The notes under the pieces were generated by a model. It saw only the letters and a list, made by a program, of their open reading frames with translations. It was not told where the DNA came from and did not search any database. The position numbers and the translations under genes were made by a program. Of a DNA stretch of 64,000 bases, positions 32,905 to 45,725 are shown piece by piece. Origin of the DNA: Kingdonia uniflora (taxonomy: Eukaryota; Streptophyta; Magnoliopsida; Ranunculales; Circaeasteraceae); assembly GCA_014058105.1 (NCBI GenBank), contig JACGCM010002776.1:620001-684000 (forward strand), written 5' to 3'. Each line of letters begins with the position of its first letter. Position 1 is the stretch's first letter.

Positions 32905-33165
32905 AGCTTTCTGTTCATTTCTGTTTGAACAACTCCTTTTTTGTTCGAATAGATTTCTATCTGTTCCATTTTATTCGAACAAACTTATTTCTGTTTGAAT
33001 ATACTTCTACCTGTTTCACTTTGCTCGAACAACTTTTTCTTCTGTTCGAATAAGATGTTTGTTCAGTTGATTTCCTTATGTTTTGTTCTGTTCGAATAGA
33101 CTTCTGCCTATCTTGTTTTGTTCGAATAGAAATATATTATATTCGAACAGAGGTGTGTTTAGAAG
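32905..33165. repeat. TTCGAA motif array
   Basis: At least nine copies of TGTTCGAATAGA, its reverse form TTCGAACAACTT or variants, spaced about 20-35 bp. Intervening text often reads CTTCTACCTGTT. Confidence 0.85.
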
Positions 33166-33889
33166 ACCAGGTTGGGTTTTTTCACGTGATTCTTAGCCAT
33201 TGATCCCTTCCTCGAGATGAGTGTTGGTTTTAGGGTTTTATTACCCACTTTTCTCTTCAAATCTAAACACTTACTCTCTCTCTCACTCACTCTCCAAATT
33301 GGAATCCTCTCTTCCATTGCTTACCGATTCATCACATTTCTTTGCCGAGCTTAATCGCACTTCCTTTGGTGAGTAATTTTCCTATTCCTCTCCTTATTGT
33401 TGATTCGATTTTGGCTTTGGTTGGAACCCTTGTGGCTTGGGATGTTTTAGGGTTTCGTGATTTCGGTGTTTTTTAAGATTGCGGAGTTGTGTTTGTTGCA
33501 GGTGTTGGGTTGATTGTTGTTGGTTGTGGTGTTGAGGTTGAGGTTGGTTGTTCCGCTGATTATTGGGTTTGTGGTTTGTCTTAGGCGAGTTTTCCCTTCT
33601 TTGCTAAATTCCTTTACTAATTTAATCAGTGTTGATTTAGAGTATTACTCTAGACAGAGAGGTGTTTGTGATATTGTCATAGTCTATATTATATTCTCCA
33701 GTAGTTGTTATTTCAGTTCATCTTTTCCTATTTGTAGGCATGTAGAGTGGTGTTCTCTTTCTCCTTTAGAAAGTTATGCATTTGGGTGGCATTCTCGTGG
33801 CTTTGTCCTTGAATATTGTGTTTCAGTCTTGTAGAGACTGATGTTGTTTGGATGTTGTGACTGATAACTCACTGTTTATATCTGTGTTA

Positions 33890-33985
33890 GGATTGTTTAC
33901 CATCCTCTTTTGCAGGTGGGTATCCTATGTGTACGGTGTTTGGATTGTTTACCATTCTCTGAGGCAGGTGGTTATCCTATGTGTG
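33890..33985 (+). repeat. 52-bp direct repeat
   Basis: GGATTGTTTACCAT is followed by GCAGGTGG and TATCCTATGTGT at 33890-33932 and again at 33942-33984. Confidence 0.88.
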
Positions 33986-34862
33986 TGCGGGCTGTGTTGG
34001 CGGCCGTTGTGTTTTGATCCTTGGGATTTGTTTGCGGTGTGGGTTTTTATATTCTTTTAACTTAACAGGGTCGGATACATAACAAAGTTCTACATCAGCT
34101 AACCCTCGATATGTTTTAGGATTCCTATATTGGGTTAAAATAAGTAGGTGAAGTTTGGGATGAACACTATCATATCTATTACCCTTCAGGAGTGTGGGAT
34201 TGTATGAGACAGTTTCCTCAGGTCCCTGTCTTATCCTTCGTGAGGTTAAAATCCCTTGGAATAAGTGAAATAAAGTTTGGACGTTGGTTCCGTGGGTTGA
34301 AAGGCCTGGAACACTCTGATCAAGTGATAAATCCTTTAGCGTGGTCGAGCTTGAAAAAAATTGTACCCATTGTATCCAATTGAGATCTCTTTAAGGTTAT
34401 TATGCATTAGCGGCTGATCAACCCATATATTCATTATAGGGTCTAGTTCATTTATTTCATCACATCATAAGTATCTACATTAGGACAATTCTAGAACCAT
34501 ATCATATCAGGTCATCACATCATTCCATCACATCATTATATATTATCTATTCCTCTATTTATCGATCCATCTATTCTTTACTTATATATTACTATATCTT
34601 TAAAAATATTATATCTCATTCATCTCTTCCACTTTCTCTGCACCAGTTTTATTAGTAAGTTATTTTAGCATTGTTGGGTTATTAGTTAGCCGTGGTTTTG
34701 CTCATTTTCGCTTTTTCCCCCCTTTCAGAGGCAGGGTAGTTGCTGGTTTTGCTGAGGGCTTCAGCTGTGTTGGTTCCAGTTTTTACAGCTGCATATTCTG
34801 TTCTTGTTGTATTATTTCTTTTACGATCTCAGCTTTTGACGCTGTATATTATTCGAGATGTT

Positions 34863-34888
34863 GTATATATATATATATATATATATAT
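34863..34888. repeat. AT dinucleotide microsatellite
   Basis: An uninterrupted run of about 13 AT or TA units. Confidence 0.9.
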
Positions 34889-35213
34889 CTTTTGCTTCCG
34901 CTTTATTCATTTTACTCTGATGATGTTGCTATAGTGAATGACTGAGCTATTTTCTATTAGCAAGGTTATTTGTGGGGACGAATCTTTGGATTCCCCGACT
35001 TACATGCCCTGGATGACAATGTTTTAGGTACTCTATAATATTTGGATTTTGGGGCGTGAAAATTGTAGTTGTATATCTACATTCTTTGAACATTTAAAAA
35101 AGAAGTATTGGCCATTGATAAAAGCAAAATAAATTACACAACATGTGGCCCTTCTCCTTTATGAATGAAAAAGGAGAGTATTTTTGCTAACCATATAGAA
35201 ATATGAGTTGTTT

Positions 35214-35676
35214 AGAGCATATATAACAAAGTGGTATGCTGTTAAGGCTTTCCCATACTCTTGCAAAAAGCCCATCCAACAGGGGTATGGTGTTCAGCAT
35301 ACTCACCCCCATACCCCTCCAAAGTATGCAAAGCCTGAACTTGGCGAGAAGTATGCGCATACCGCCTAGGCGCTGAGCCGTTCAGCACCCAACAACTTTT
35401 TAATACAGCTCTCTAGGCGCTCAACCGTTCAGCGCCCAACAATATCTTTAATACAGCTGTCCAAGGGGAAAAATAATGATTTATAGACACTAGGCGCTGA
35501 ACCGTTCAGCGCCCAAGAAAAAATACATATTATTTGCCTTTTTGGTGTTAGGTGCTGAACCGTTAAGCGCCCAATGAAAAAAAACATAATTTGCTGTTAG
35601 ACCAAAACTGTATGCGATTCTAGAATACCGGTATGGTAAACTGGAACAGCATACCACTCTGTTGGAGATGTTTTTA
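35214..35676. mobile_element. MITE of about 460 bp with internal palindromes
   Basis: The left end has GTGGTATGCTGTT (35231-35243). The right end has its reverse complement AACAGCATACCAC (35646-35658), followed by TGTTGGAGATG. The left end reads GAGCATATATAACAAAG, close to the inverse of the right end. No coding capacity. Possible flanking duplication TTGTTTAG / GTTTTTAG is imperfect, so the superfamily is not settled. Confidence 0.7.
35366..35575. repeat. Four palindromic units in the MITE
   Basis: Four copies of TAGGCGCTGAACCGTTCAGC plus GCCCAA or variants (starts near 35367, 35412, 35490 and 35548). The best copy is a palindrome with 10-bp arms around one base. Confidence 0.9.
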
Positions 35677-37052
35677 GGAAGGAAGTGATAGATATTAGTA
35701 ACCGTTTGAATGCAAAAAAAAAAAAAAAAGTGATTATCAATGTTTTACTGTTTTTTTTATTTGATTTAGGGTTCATTTTTCTTTCTACAGTTATAGGAGT
35801 TGAATTGAACTCGGTTGTGTAGATCTCAAATTCATCACAATTGCGATAACATTGGTTAATAATGAGTTGATTCGAGTGCCGAAGCGCTGCTCTAAATTGG
35901 TTGATTTGTAAAAATCGTATTGATGTTGCTGAAATTTAGATGACTGATTTCGATGGTTTTGATATAGGTCTAATTTTCTCAAGAATATCTCTAGGTTGTA
36001 TAGCCAAAATATTTCCTGTCACTTGGTTTTAATCGATCAGCGCTATCTCTTTTTTTTCTCTCTCTGCAGAATTATGATGATACAAATCTTGAGGTACATT
36101 GGTGGGTAGATTATATCTCATAATTTGATCGCAGAGCAAATACTAAAGATGAAAATGGTTTTCAGTAATGGGCATGGGTAAGCATTGAAAGCACTTTCCT
36201 TTTTTTGGTTTTCACTGGCCAAACACAACGCAAAAGTTGAATTGTTTGGTAAATGGTGATTTGTGCTGCCATCTGCAGGAATTACTTGATTTAGTTCACG
36301 GTGCATTGGAACTTACATCGTATGCTGAATTTTTAAATAAAAATCATGCTCTGTTCAAACTGAAAAGATCACGAGGTGACAATAATACTCACATATAACT
36401 GTTAGTTTCACAATTGCCTTATTCTTATTAATGGTTGTCGCATGTTTCCATTTTGACTAGTACATGTATGATTCTCAGTTCTTAATACATTTCCATGATA
36501 GCATTTTCACTCAATAAACTAGTACAAGTGATGTGCTTTAAGATGCAACCATGGTTGAACTTATAGCTCACATAGACATTGTACTATGTAGTATGCTTTA
36601 TATGAATAAAAAGAAATACCAATGATAATGATACATAATGATATGTAATTTGAATAACTTTTAAATCAACTGTCGTAATTGAAAGATGATGTAAAAGATG
36701 GAGGAAATGTGAGATGGATTATATTACCAAGCAAACTGATTTTTATTTATATTTTGAAGGTCATGGGTCATATATGCCAAATGGATATCATATATGAATG
36801 AAGAAATACATTAAATGTAACAACATCCCCCACGCATGCAGTGGAAAAAATGGCTTGGCATTGACAAGGTGAGCTACTGATACTACAACCCTTTTATCCC
36901 AATTAAGCTATTGAAGATATTTTGCTTAACTGTTATTTCATCTTGAGAAAATTCACTATGTTCTTTCTAACTAGAGTAGAAAATAATTTTGGTCAAGTCA
37001 TTTTCTCAATATGATTGTGCTGTGCAATTCAGGGATTTTTAGAACATAAAAT
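35677..37052. other. No recognised gene
   Basis: AT-rich sequence with short exon-like pieces (for example 36070-36115, NYDDTNLEVHWWVDYIS). I cannot assign them. A 17-A tract lies near 35717. Confidence 0.4.
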
Positions 37053-37667
37053 TGTTAGGAATCAGGGTAGCTAATCCCAATCCCTCGTCCAAGAACGATA
37101 AACGGAAACGCCAATAATAAATTATACTAAAACAAGAGCACAATAATTTACCTGGAGGAGGGAAGTGGAAAACCCTTGCAGATAGAAAACCACTCCCCGG
37201 GAATTATTCACTAATCAATGATCAAAGGTTACAACGATCTCTCCAAGCTTCTCAAGCTTTAATGGAGTATCTCAAAACCTAGGTTTCTCTAGAATTAAAC
37301 TCTCCAAGATAGGCTAACAAAATAACCTAAGTCCCCTTTATATAGTAGGGAACTTGAAATACAAGTAGAACAGATCTCGAGGCAAACCCAACGACTTAGA
37401 ATAAGATCTAAAGCAAACCTACACCAAGCTCGTTCGAACGACATCCAAGGCCGTTCGAACGACTTGGGCTCCTGGGCCAAAATTCCAGGGAATTGTAAAA
37501 GGGTAGTTCGAACGATTTTCAACCTCGTTCGAGCGACTTTACGATAATTGGTTTTCATCCCTAGAAACATGACAACTAGTTCGAACGGCATCCAAGCTCG
37601 TTCAAACGACTTCGACAATATCAGTCTTTGACAATTCTATTCTTCACATTCGATTTTGCACCTAAAA
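37053..37667 (-). repeat. 3' LTR of copia element C (615 bp)
   Basis: The + strand starts TGTTAGGAATCAGGGTAGC and ends TTGCACCTAAAAA. U3 (high-coordinate side) contains about six GTTCGAACGACTT-type motifs between 37428 and 37612. Confidence 0.88.
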
Positions 37668-40600
37668 ATTTCTCACTTGAAATCAAATCCCGTAACCCAT
37701 CTCCAGATCTCCAAATGAATTGCTCGCACTACCCGGACCTTCAATCATGAAGTCCCACTTACAAAATTTCACAATCTTCAACAAATCTCCCACTTAAATT
37801 TTAAAATGTGAGATTCCCGTAACTTCACCTATCTTTAAAGCAACCACATTTGTAACTATGTCAAACTGAACTTTTCACGCCAAAAGCTGTCGTACCACAC
37901 AAAACCATGTGATAATGTTTTGAACATTTTTCGGCAAAAAATTCAAGAACATCCCCTTACCAACTTTCAAAGCCACATCGTACTCATGCCTTTGCAATCA
38001 ATGATACAATTAACTATTATCATCTTGATACCCAAGTGGCTTTTATATAGCACCAGGAAACTGTAGTCATTTCTATGTCACTAATGTACTTCGCCATCAC
38101 AAGTAAACACAACCCTGCAAGCTGAACAAAAAACACTCCATAGCTATGAGCTACAACCGAGTCTTCTTCGAATATATAAGATTGATTATCAATATCTCAT
38201 AGCTCCCACTTCATGAGAAAACTTTGGTCTCATGTAAACAATGACATACATTAGCAAACAAATCATCAATGAGTTTAGACATACCTCGATCTACATTCAT
38301 ATCGCATTCAATAGCCAAACAAACACGTGTCTCAAGCCTGAAGTAGCGAAAAATGGTGCGCTACCAAATAGCACCCCAACTAGTCTAAATGTACTGTTAA
38401 TAACAACTTTTGCTTCATGTTCTTCCTGTTGAACTATACCATATGCACAAGGATTAACCAATCCATCGGTCCAACCCTTAATTGAGATAACCGTTCCCAC
38501 GACACTTCAATTTCATCCATGCTAGAACTTGCAAACGCAACTAGCGTATCACCCATACTCTGAGAATGGATGATCCATGAGTTCTCAAAACTCATAACAT
38601 CAACAATGGTCTATGTTGTATTTCAAAAATCCACCAATGATATAAACATATCCAACATCGAGCCCCATCATTTCGGTGTATATCTTGAACAAACATATGA
38701 GCTCTCATGTATGTGCCCCCATAATGCAACTTCACCCAGTAATTATGTACCCATGTAGCCGACTTACATACCCATCTTCAACAAGGTCAATCATGAGGAA
38801 TTTTTATTTCGTATCAAGTATTACTCAATCCGAAAAAACAAAGCTACCGCAATACAAATAGCTTCACAACCGGTAAACAAAAATATCTTGATATAAATAC
38901 CTCTTTCTTCTTGAAAACACTTTACCACAAGTTTCACCTTGAACCGCTTGAACAAACTTGTCCTCGTTTAGCTTGTAAACCAACTTGTAAAGTAAAGAGC
39001 TTTTACCATCAGTAATAAGATTATATCTTATACCCGATTTGACGATTAAGATTAAATCTTATCATCATCCATGATAAGTTTCCGCTTGCCCATGACCTCA
39101 CCTTGTAAAGCCACCTTGTAGTCATCACCAATACCGGCTAGCCACAAACAATGTCAGAAGTAATGATAACGGGTCGTAGGTCTCGAAACCTTGGTTCTTC
39201 TTTTTATTACAATCGGAGGAGTATATGGTTTTTGTTGGACCTTTTCAACCAATGGTTCTAACACTATCTTTGTAGAGATTGTTACATACTCGCATGACCC
39301 TGATAAATCTACTTTTCCGGTCCACTTATCCATTTCTTCGTAAAAGACATCATTATTGGATATCACATCAATAAGTTGGATAATTTTTTGATTCTTCGCA
39401 TCACAAGATCAATTACCAAAATCATCACAAACATATCCATTGAATATGCACAAACTAGACATATAATCTAGTAATGATTTACTAATAGAATAGACATAAA
39501 AAGTATAAATGATTACCTCCTTTATCATCCAAGTGATCTCTTCTAATAGTCCAAGATCCAATACATACCAAGACTCTATATCACCGCCAAAACTACCGAA
39601 TCTGCCCAAAACTGCTTTGACAACTCGATGAAACATTTCATACTTTACGCCCTTTCAGTAATCTCACGGACCACACTTTCAGCCATACCAAACTCTGGTG
39701 GTATTATTGAGATCTTCTCAAGCCTTTCAATCCCAATAAATGCTTTATCAATAACAAACTCATCACAACAAAATTGATCATCATCACTATTAGACCCAAG
39801 ACGCTTCAATATTGAACCCATCTCAATCTCATCCCAAGCTTTCCATCTAGTGAAGACATCAAACCAATCCGTTTAATTCGTTAAGAAATATACCCCAAGC
39901 TCTCGTGCAGAATCACCAATGAAAACAACAAAGCCATGAAATACCCCATTGGAACTAACTCTAGTCGGTTCTCATACATCATCGTATAAGTGGTTTGATC
40001 CCATATTTATTTTTCTTATTTTTCTAGAAAACCCAACTTTCTTTTGCTTCACCAACATCATCACAAAGGAACATATCTATCGATTTTAACTTGTTAAGTA
40101 TTCTCCTCGAGAAGAATGCTTTCTTCCAAATGCTCACGTGACCAAGTTTCTCATGCCATGCCCTAGAGTCCACTATCGAAGTAACAACACAAATAATCTC
40201 ATTATTAGCGTTACATGTCTCTATGTACGCATCTTTTCTTTTGTCTCAAGCTAAAGCAATAACCTCCTTCATGATCTCAAAAGCATCATTGTTGAAGGTA
40301 GCCAAAAGACCCAAGTCCGATAGTTGGCTTGAAAACATACTTTTTGCCATACTAGACACATATTCTACCATGTCCAAACTTAACGGATTATTATTCGTTA
40401 ATGAAATACGAACATCTCCATTATCTACTATGTGATAGCACTCATCATAGCTAGACAATTCGCTTTTACCCGACGTAATTTCTAATGGAGCAGCCAAGTC
40501 TAACCTCGAGTTTTTATAAACACCATAAGACAACCACCATGACTTATCCCGATTACCATGAATCACATTACATAGTTTATCCCGAATATCACAATTCATA

Positions 40601-41271
40601 TCAACCAAATCATTAGAAGTAAGATTGGAGACACTATCAAAATTTTTACCTTCCCCATAGAAAGTCAGTGAACGTCTCTTTACAGATCTTTTATTCTTTG
40701 TCGATCTACAATCTTCCTTCTTATAACCAACTTTACCGCAATTCCCACAAATATCTTATTGACTGCAATTCCATGCCGTTATCCACCTTTTGCTTCCATT
40801 CTCTATATGTGAAACTCTCTTTCCTCTAACTTCAACATCTGAGTAATTACCTAATGTTAACAACAAAGCTCCAAGAGGTATTACGCAAGAATCTTCACCA
40901 TAGACATCTAATACGTTGCTGAAAGTAACCTGCTTACAAAAATTTGAAACACTCGTAACACACTTCTGAGAATTTAAATTACTCAAAGTTGATTCAAACA
41001 TCTTTGATAGTTTGTCTATCATTTCTAGCACGATACTCACTTTAGGCAATTTAGAAGAAATAAAACTTGAGAGTGTTGAACGAACTTAATCAAGAACATC
41101 TTGATCTAAAAGCTCTCACTCCGAACAATCCATATCGGCCGGCTTCATCGAAATCCCTCCTAAAAGAAAATCTTAATCCTCCGCATATAAAATATCATCT
41201 ACTTGTATCTTCCAAATCCCAAAGTTTATTCTATTAAATTTATCGATTTCTAATTTCTCCACATCGGCCAT
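37668..41271 (-). pseudogene. Copia gag-pol remnant (element C)
   Basis: On - from the ATG at 41271: a gag N-terminus (MADVEKLEIDKFNR, NFGIWKIQVDDILYAED) with stops. A zinc knuckle CGNCGKVGYKKEDC follows at about 40757-40715. At the protease site the active triad D-S/T-G is replaced (SWWLSYGVYKN). A pre-integrase piece SRAWHEKLGH lies near 40165. A linker (39366-39154) and scattered RT/RNase H scraps extend to 38300. The integrase core and YVDD box are not readable. No functional product is possible. Confidence 0.7.
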
Positions 41272-41314
41272 CGCTCTAATCACACAAGCCCTAACCTTCC
41301 GCTCTGATACCAGT

Positions 41315-41929
41315 TATTAGGAATCAGGGTAGCTAATCCCAATCCCTCACCCAAGAATAATAAACGGAAATGCCAATAAGAAATTATACGAAAACTAGAA
41401 CATAATAATTTACCCGGAGGAAGGAAGTGGAAAACCCTTGCGGATAAAAAACCACTCCCCGCGAATAATTTACTAATCAAAAATCAAAGGTTACAATGAT
41501 CTTTCCAAGCTTCTCTAGCTTTAATGGAGTCTCTCAAACCCTAGGTTTTTCTAGAATTAAACTCTCCAAGATAGGCTAACAAAATAACCTAAGTCCCCTT
41601 TATATAGTAGGGAAGTTAAAATACAAGTAGAATGGATCTCGAGGCAACCCCAATGACTCAGAATAACATCTAAAATAAACCTACACCAAGCTTGTTCGAA
41701 CGGTATCCAAGCCTGTTCGAACGACTTGGGCTCCAGGGCCAAAATTCCAGGGAGTTGTAAAAGGTTCATTCAAACGACTCTCAACCTTGTTCGAACGACT
41801 TTACGATAATTGGTTTTCAGCCCTAGAAACATGATAACTCGTTCGAACAACATCCAAGCTCGTTCGAACGACTTCGTCAATATCAGTCTTAGACAATTCT
41901 ATTCTTCACATTCGAGTTCACACCCAACA
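41315..41929 (-). repeat. 5' LTR of copia element C (615 bp)
   Basis: Matches 37053-37667 over its whole length. It ends CACACCCAACA. About six GTTCGAACGA-type motifs lie between 41691 and 41872. Confidence 0.88.
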
Positions 41930-42453
41930 AGAAGATAATGGAATATTTGTTTGGTAAAAAGGGCAATAAGGTTCCGGTATTTAGTGTGGCCTATCTAGCA
42001 TCCTTGCCTTACTGAATCTAATGGGTCAGTTGTTGATGTTGCAGATCATAGACATCTGATAGAGTTACAAGAAGTATACTTTGTTTTGGTTATTACTATG
42101 ATTAACACGATAATGGGATAATTGCAACTTGGAGCATTTGCTCTAGTGGTTGACAAGAAGCTTGAGATTATCACCACAATGGACACTAGCATTACAAAAA
42201 CCAGTTGGGATTATATACTGTCTTTGGGGTTTTCTTTATTATTGTAGTTTCATTTCATTGTCAGACTGTTAACTATTATTATGATAAATAATTTTTGAGG
42301 AATATGATGCATAATTTGATCAGTTTTTATAATGAAATGAAGTTTATGCATTTATCACGAAGTTGTGTTTATGTTCTTAAATTTTATGCCACACGAAAAA
42401 TCGTACTGACAAATTTCTCAACCAATTATATTTATTATAAATTGTTTATTGTA
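41930..42453. other. No recognised gene
   Basis: Exon-like text follows directly after the LTR (MEYLFGKKGNKVPVFSVAYL, then a stop). It may be a fragment of a host gene cut by the copia insertion; the family was not recognised. Confidence 0.3.
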
Positions 42454-42668
42454 TACTACCATTGACGAAAATTAGGACAGTTTAAGACCGTCGCAAAGTA
42501 AGAACGGTTAAGGACCATCACAAATAAACCCAAATATAATGGACTTTTTCTGTCAAAGTTGAATTATGATGCCTCATTTGTAACAGAAATTCTAATAGAT
42601 GAAAACCATCGTAAATGCCCATTTATGACGGTTTTTGACCGTCAAAAGTTTGTCATTTTCGTATAGTG
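42454..42668. mobile_element. Miniature CACTA-type element
   Basis: The right end reads ATTTTCGTATAGTG, the inverse of CACTATACGAAAAT. The left end reads TACTACCATTGACGAAAATT. Subterminal ACGGT / ACCGTC motifs (GACGGTTTTTGACCGTC) are typical of CACTA elements. It is 215 bp long and non-coding. Confidence 0.6.
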
Positions 42669-43127
42669 TTGATCAGGGTTTAAGAGTTTACATATTGCTG
42701 TTATAGAAGTATTGAAGTTGATTTTATTATAATAGTCGATTTAATTATGGTTAAAGACCTTTGGAACCTCTGTTGTAGGTATATTGAATTTGATTTGATT
42801 ATAATAGTCGATTTGATTAGGGGTTTAAGTCAGGATTACTTATAATGAATGAACCATAACCTGCAGATCTTGTTTTTTTTCTTTTAGATATGCTTCATCA
42901 CAACAAATTCTGACCTCATCAGGGGATTTAGGGATTCAAATACAAGAGAGGATTTGTGGGGCTTTGAAAAAACTATAATAGATGCCAAAATTTTAAACAA
43001 TCTGTAGGTGAGTGTTGAACACGGGAGCTTTAGAGAGTCGAGCATTCTCTTGGACATAAAAAATGATCTTTGCTTAGATTTAACATGACTCTCAAGTTTT
43101 CCTTCTCTTAATCTTCTCTCGGAGGAT
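42669..43127. other. No recognised gene
   Basis: Contains a short direct repeat, GATTTTATTATAATAGTCGA near 42720 and again near 42793 with changes. Otherwise unassigned. Confidence 0.4.
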
Positions 43128-44303
43128 TGATAGAATTAGAAATACGTAGGATTAATACGCCTAAAAGTATTGTTTTGCTAATCCCGATTTATTATTTTTT
43201 AATGTTAGTAGCATTTTCATACTTTCAGTCACTTATCACTGTTAGAGCCAATAAGTTGAAAAATACATCTAATAGAAGGTACAAAGAGCTGAAACATCTC
43301 CAGTAGTCTATCAGGTATAAGGAAGATGACTACATTTAATGTACTTGTAGATTTACTCCATAGAATAAAGATGATGAAAGACTCTACAAGGATTAACATG
43401 AGATAGAATTTATCTGAGATAAGATTTATCTTTACTTAGGGATAGAGTTTCAAAATTGTAAACAAGTCTCTCATATCTCCTATAAATAGGAGAACAATTC
43501 TATGTATTTTAGATCTCAATCTCAAGAAGGAATAAAGTTTGAGTTTTTCAGTATCTCAGTCTCAGGAAGGAATAAAGCTTGCATTTTTCAGTATCTCTAT
43601 CTCTATCTCTTTTATGCATTTAATTTAAGTTGTGATCAACACCATTAATGGAGAGCTAGTCTCCTTAGCTTAGTCTAAGGATTGAACCTCCGGTGAAGTA
43701 AACTAAATTGATGTTAATAGTAGTTTAGATCTAGAATTAAAATTTAATTCTCCGATTTGTAGTTATGAAGAGTTGATCTAGCCATGACAACTCTAAGTTA
43801 CTGCGAATATAACGAAGATGCCTAATTAGCCATATTCGGTTGGTTTAACGCTCAAAGAGAATTCTAGATCACTAGATTTAATACTCTCCACCTAGCCATG
43901 GAAAGAAGTTTATAAACCCTGGATCTGTTTGTTTATGAACAACGAAGTTCTTACCTAGGGCTTTAGCCACAAGCCCTAGATCTTAGACCCGGATAAACCT
44001 AGCCATGGTTATTACGTGCGGACATAAGCTATAGTTTTCATATTATTTTAGTAAGCTAAGTCGGAGATGATCCAAAGCCTAGGTTCTTTTCCTTATAATC
44101 GTATCGAAAGTTAGTAATTTTGATTTTTGTTTTAGTCCAAAACATTTTTATCAAAGTTAGTTTAGATTCGTTTATTAGTTAATTATGAAATTATATTTTT
44201 AATACGTTTACTCCCCGTAGATTCGACCTTCGCTTACCCTTATTATATTATCACACCCATAGTTTTGAGCGAGATATTTAAAGACCGAGTTAATCTCTCA
44301 TCA
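43128..44303 (+). repeat. 5' LTR of the Athila element
   Basis: Runs from TGATAGAATTAGAAATACG to GTTAATCTCTCATCA. The copies of AAGGAATAAAG in the middle are direct repeats within the LTR. Confidence 0.92.
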
Positions 44304-45115
44304 AAATTTGCGACGTTGTCGGGGAAACAGCGGTCTTTTAAATAATAATTTTTTGATTTTAGCTAATTTATTTATTATCTTATTTTTAGTTGTTAAGTTT
44401 GCTAATTTATTTTATGATTAGATCTCTGAGATTTCTTTTCGAATAAATTATTCTTAATATTTTCTGATAAGTTATTTCGAAGATATTAATTTTGGAAGAA
44501 ACATACTAAGTTTTCAACGAAAAGTGTGTTCCTGAATGTTTCATGGTTTTTGGCCATCTATACTTCAAAATAATAAAATATGTTTGCTACTATAGTTTTA
44601 GATAAGTCAAAACCCTTTCTGAATTGCTATAGATTATATTTTTTTGTTTAGTCCTTTGAGAGCTACAACCTTTTGAAACAATAGTAAAAATAGTCTCAGC
44701 AAAGAACGCCACTATTCATTAATCACTTGTTTTGAGCTGTAGGGAAGCTAAATTCTAAAAAACTTACTTCTTCAATGTTTTTCCTTTCAGAATTATCTTT
44801 CTAGATTGATATTATTTAAAACTCTCTCTCAGCCGAGCGGGACGATATACGCATTTGAAAATTTGGACATCATAGACTATAATAAACTTGGAAATTGGAT
44901 TTATATATTTTGCTGTTGTCGTAAGTTCACTAATCCTTTATCTCTTAAGTCAGAGGATAGTCACAAAGTTGGTACTAAGAGATAATGAGGTATTTATAAT
45001 GTATATTGGCAAACATCTATCTAATCCTTTGTGTGCCCCCTTAAGTGAAGGGACATTTCATTCTTTCACCCCCTAAGTGAACGGGTGGCCACAACTTCAC
45101 TGGGAAACACTTCCC
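44304..45115 (+). other. Athila leader before the TRIM insertion
   Basis: Primer site remnant at 44304-44330, then untranslated leader. No gene seen. Confidence 0.6.
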
Positions 45116-45725
45116 TGTTAAGATCGGTGGATCAAAGTTTGTCCCACACGGGTCGAAGATGTAGTTTACACAAAGATATAAAATGATATAGACTATTAAA
45201 TTGCACCGAGGCCTTTTAAGAATAAAACCCCACACCTAACCCAACCCAACTAAGTGATAAAAGTGGGGACAATATCAGTGCAATGGGGGCTCGGGCACTA
45301 ACAAGTGGTGTTAGAGCCGATGGTTTGGCTGGGCGTATCTTAGCGTATCGGCACATCTCTCCAATTGTTCGAGGTGGAGTTCATGTTCTTTCTCCGTGAA
45401 CTCAAAATGAATGATTGTTCTAGCATAGATATGCGGTGGTGGTGGACGATTATCGTTTGAGGTAGAGCTCATGTTCGCTTCCGTGAAGCTCAAAATGGAC
45501 GGTTGTTGACTAACGATGTTTGATCCAAGGTGGAGATTGTTAAAATCGGTAGATCAAAGTTAGTCTTACATCGGGCTGAAGATGTAGTTCACCCGAGGAT
45601 ATAAGAAGATACGGACTATTAAATTGCATGAGGCTTTTTAAGAATAAAACCCCACACCTAGCCCAACCCAACTAGGCGGTAAATATGAGGACAATATTGG
45701 TGCAATGGGGGCTCGGGCCCTTACA
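45116..45725 (+). mobile_element. TRIM element (610 bp) nested in the Athila leader
   Basis: Two 188-bp LTRs (45116-45303 and 45538-45725) start TGTTAA-ATCGGT and end in TAACA or TTACA. Between them lie a primer-site-like TGGTGTTAGAGCC (45306-45318) and a purine tract AAGGTGGAGAT (45528-45537). The flanks TTCCC and TTCTC (45111-45115, 45726-45730) look like a target duplication with one change. There is no coding capacity, as expected of TRIMs. Confidence 0.88.

Larger units (their letters stand above)
32568..35200. other. Non-coding, LTR-like stretch; no gene recognised
   Basis: At 32846-32854 a purine tract GAGGGATATG is followed by TGACAATTTCCTAAG, which resembles a polypurine tract next to an LTR start. 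The following 2.2 kb is leader-like (CT-rich, with AGGGTTTT) and holds a TTCGAA array, a 52-bp direct repeat and CATCACATCAT stretches. It then reaches GGATTTTGGGGCGTG at 35047-35061, a phrase I associate with ends of chromovirus LTRs. No matching second LTR or target duplication is seen, so a solo or truncated LTR is only a guess. Frames here (for example 33514-33834) are hydrophobic and unconvincing. Confidence 0.25.
37053..41929 (-). mobile_element. Ty1/copia retrotransposon, decayed (element C)
   Basis: Two 615-bp LTRs in direct orientation bound 3.6 kb of internal sequence read on -. Next to the right LTR, - reads TGGTATCAGAGCGG (41311-41298), the initiator-Met tRNA primer site of copia elements. 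Next to the left LTR a purine tract lies at 37669-37680 on -. The LTRs differ at roughly one in ten of the first 180 positions I compared by eye, so the insertion is old. No clear 5-bp target duplication is seen (AAAAT and AGAAG). Confidence 0.88.

Noticed and set aside
32539..32969. Gly-rich (+) and Pro/Thr-rich (-) frames
   Set aside because: Both arise from a GT-rich tract and one is simply the other's complement.
33514..34060. Two hydrophobic + frames of 106 and 70 residues
   Set aside because: Low-complexity Val/Leu/Phe/Ser sequence overlapping a direct repeat, with no start context or homology that I recognise.
38297..38500. 67-residue frame on - as a possible gene
   Set aside because: It lies inside the decayed pol of copia element C and is a fragment of it.
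45311..45493. 60-residue frame on - in the TRIM
   Set aside because: It spans the primer-site side and a short internal duplication; TRIMs do not code for protein.
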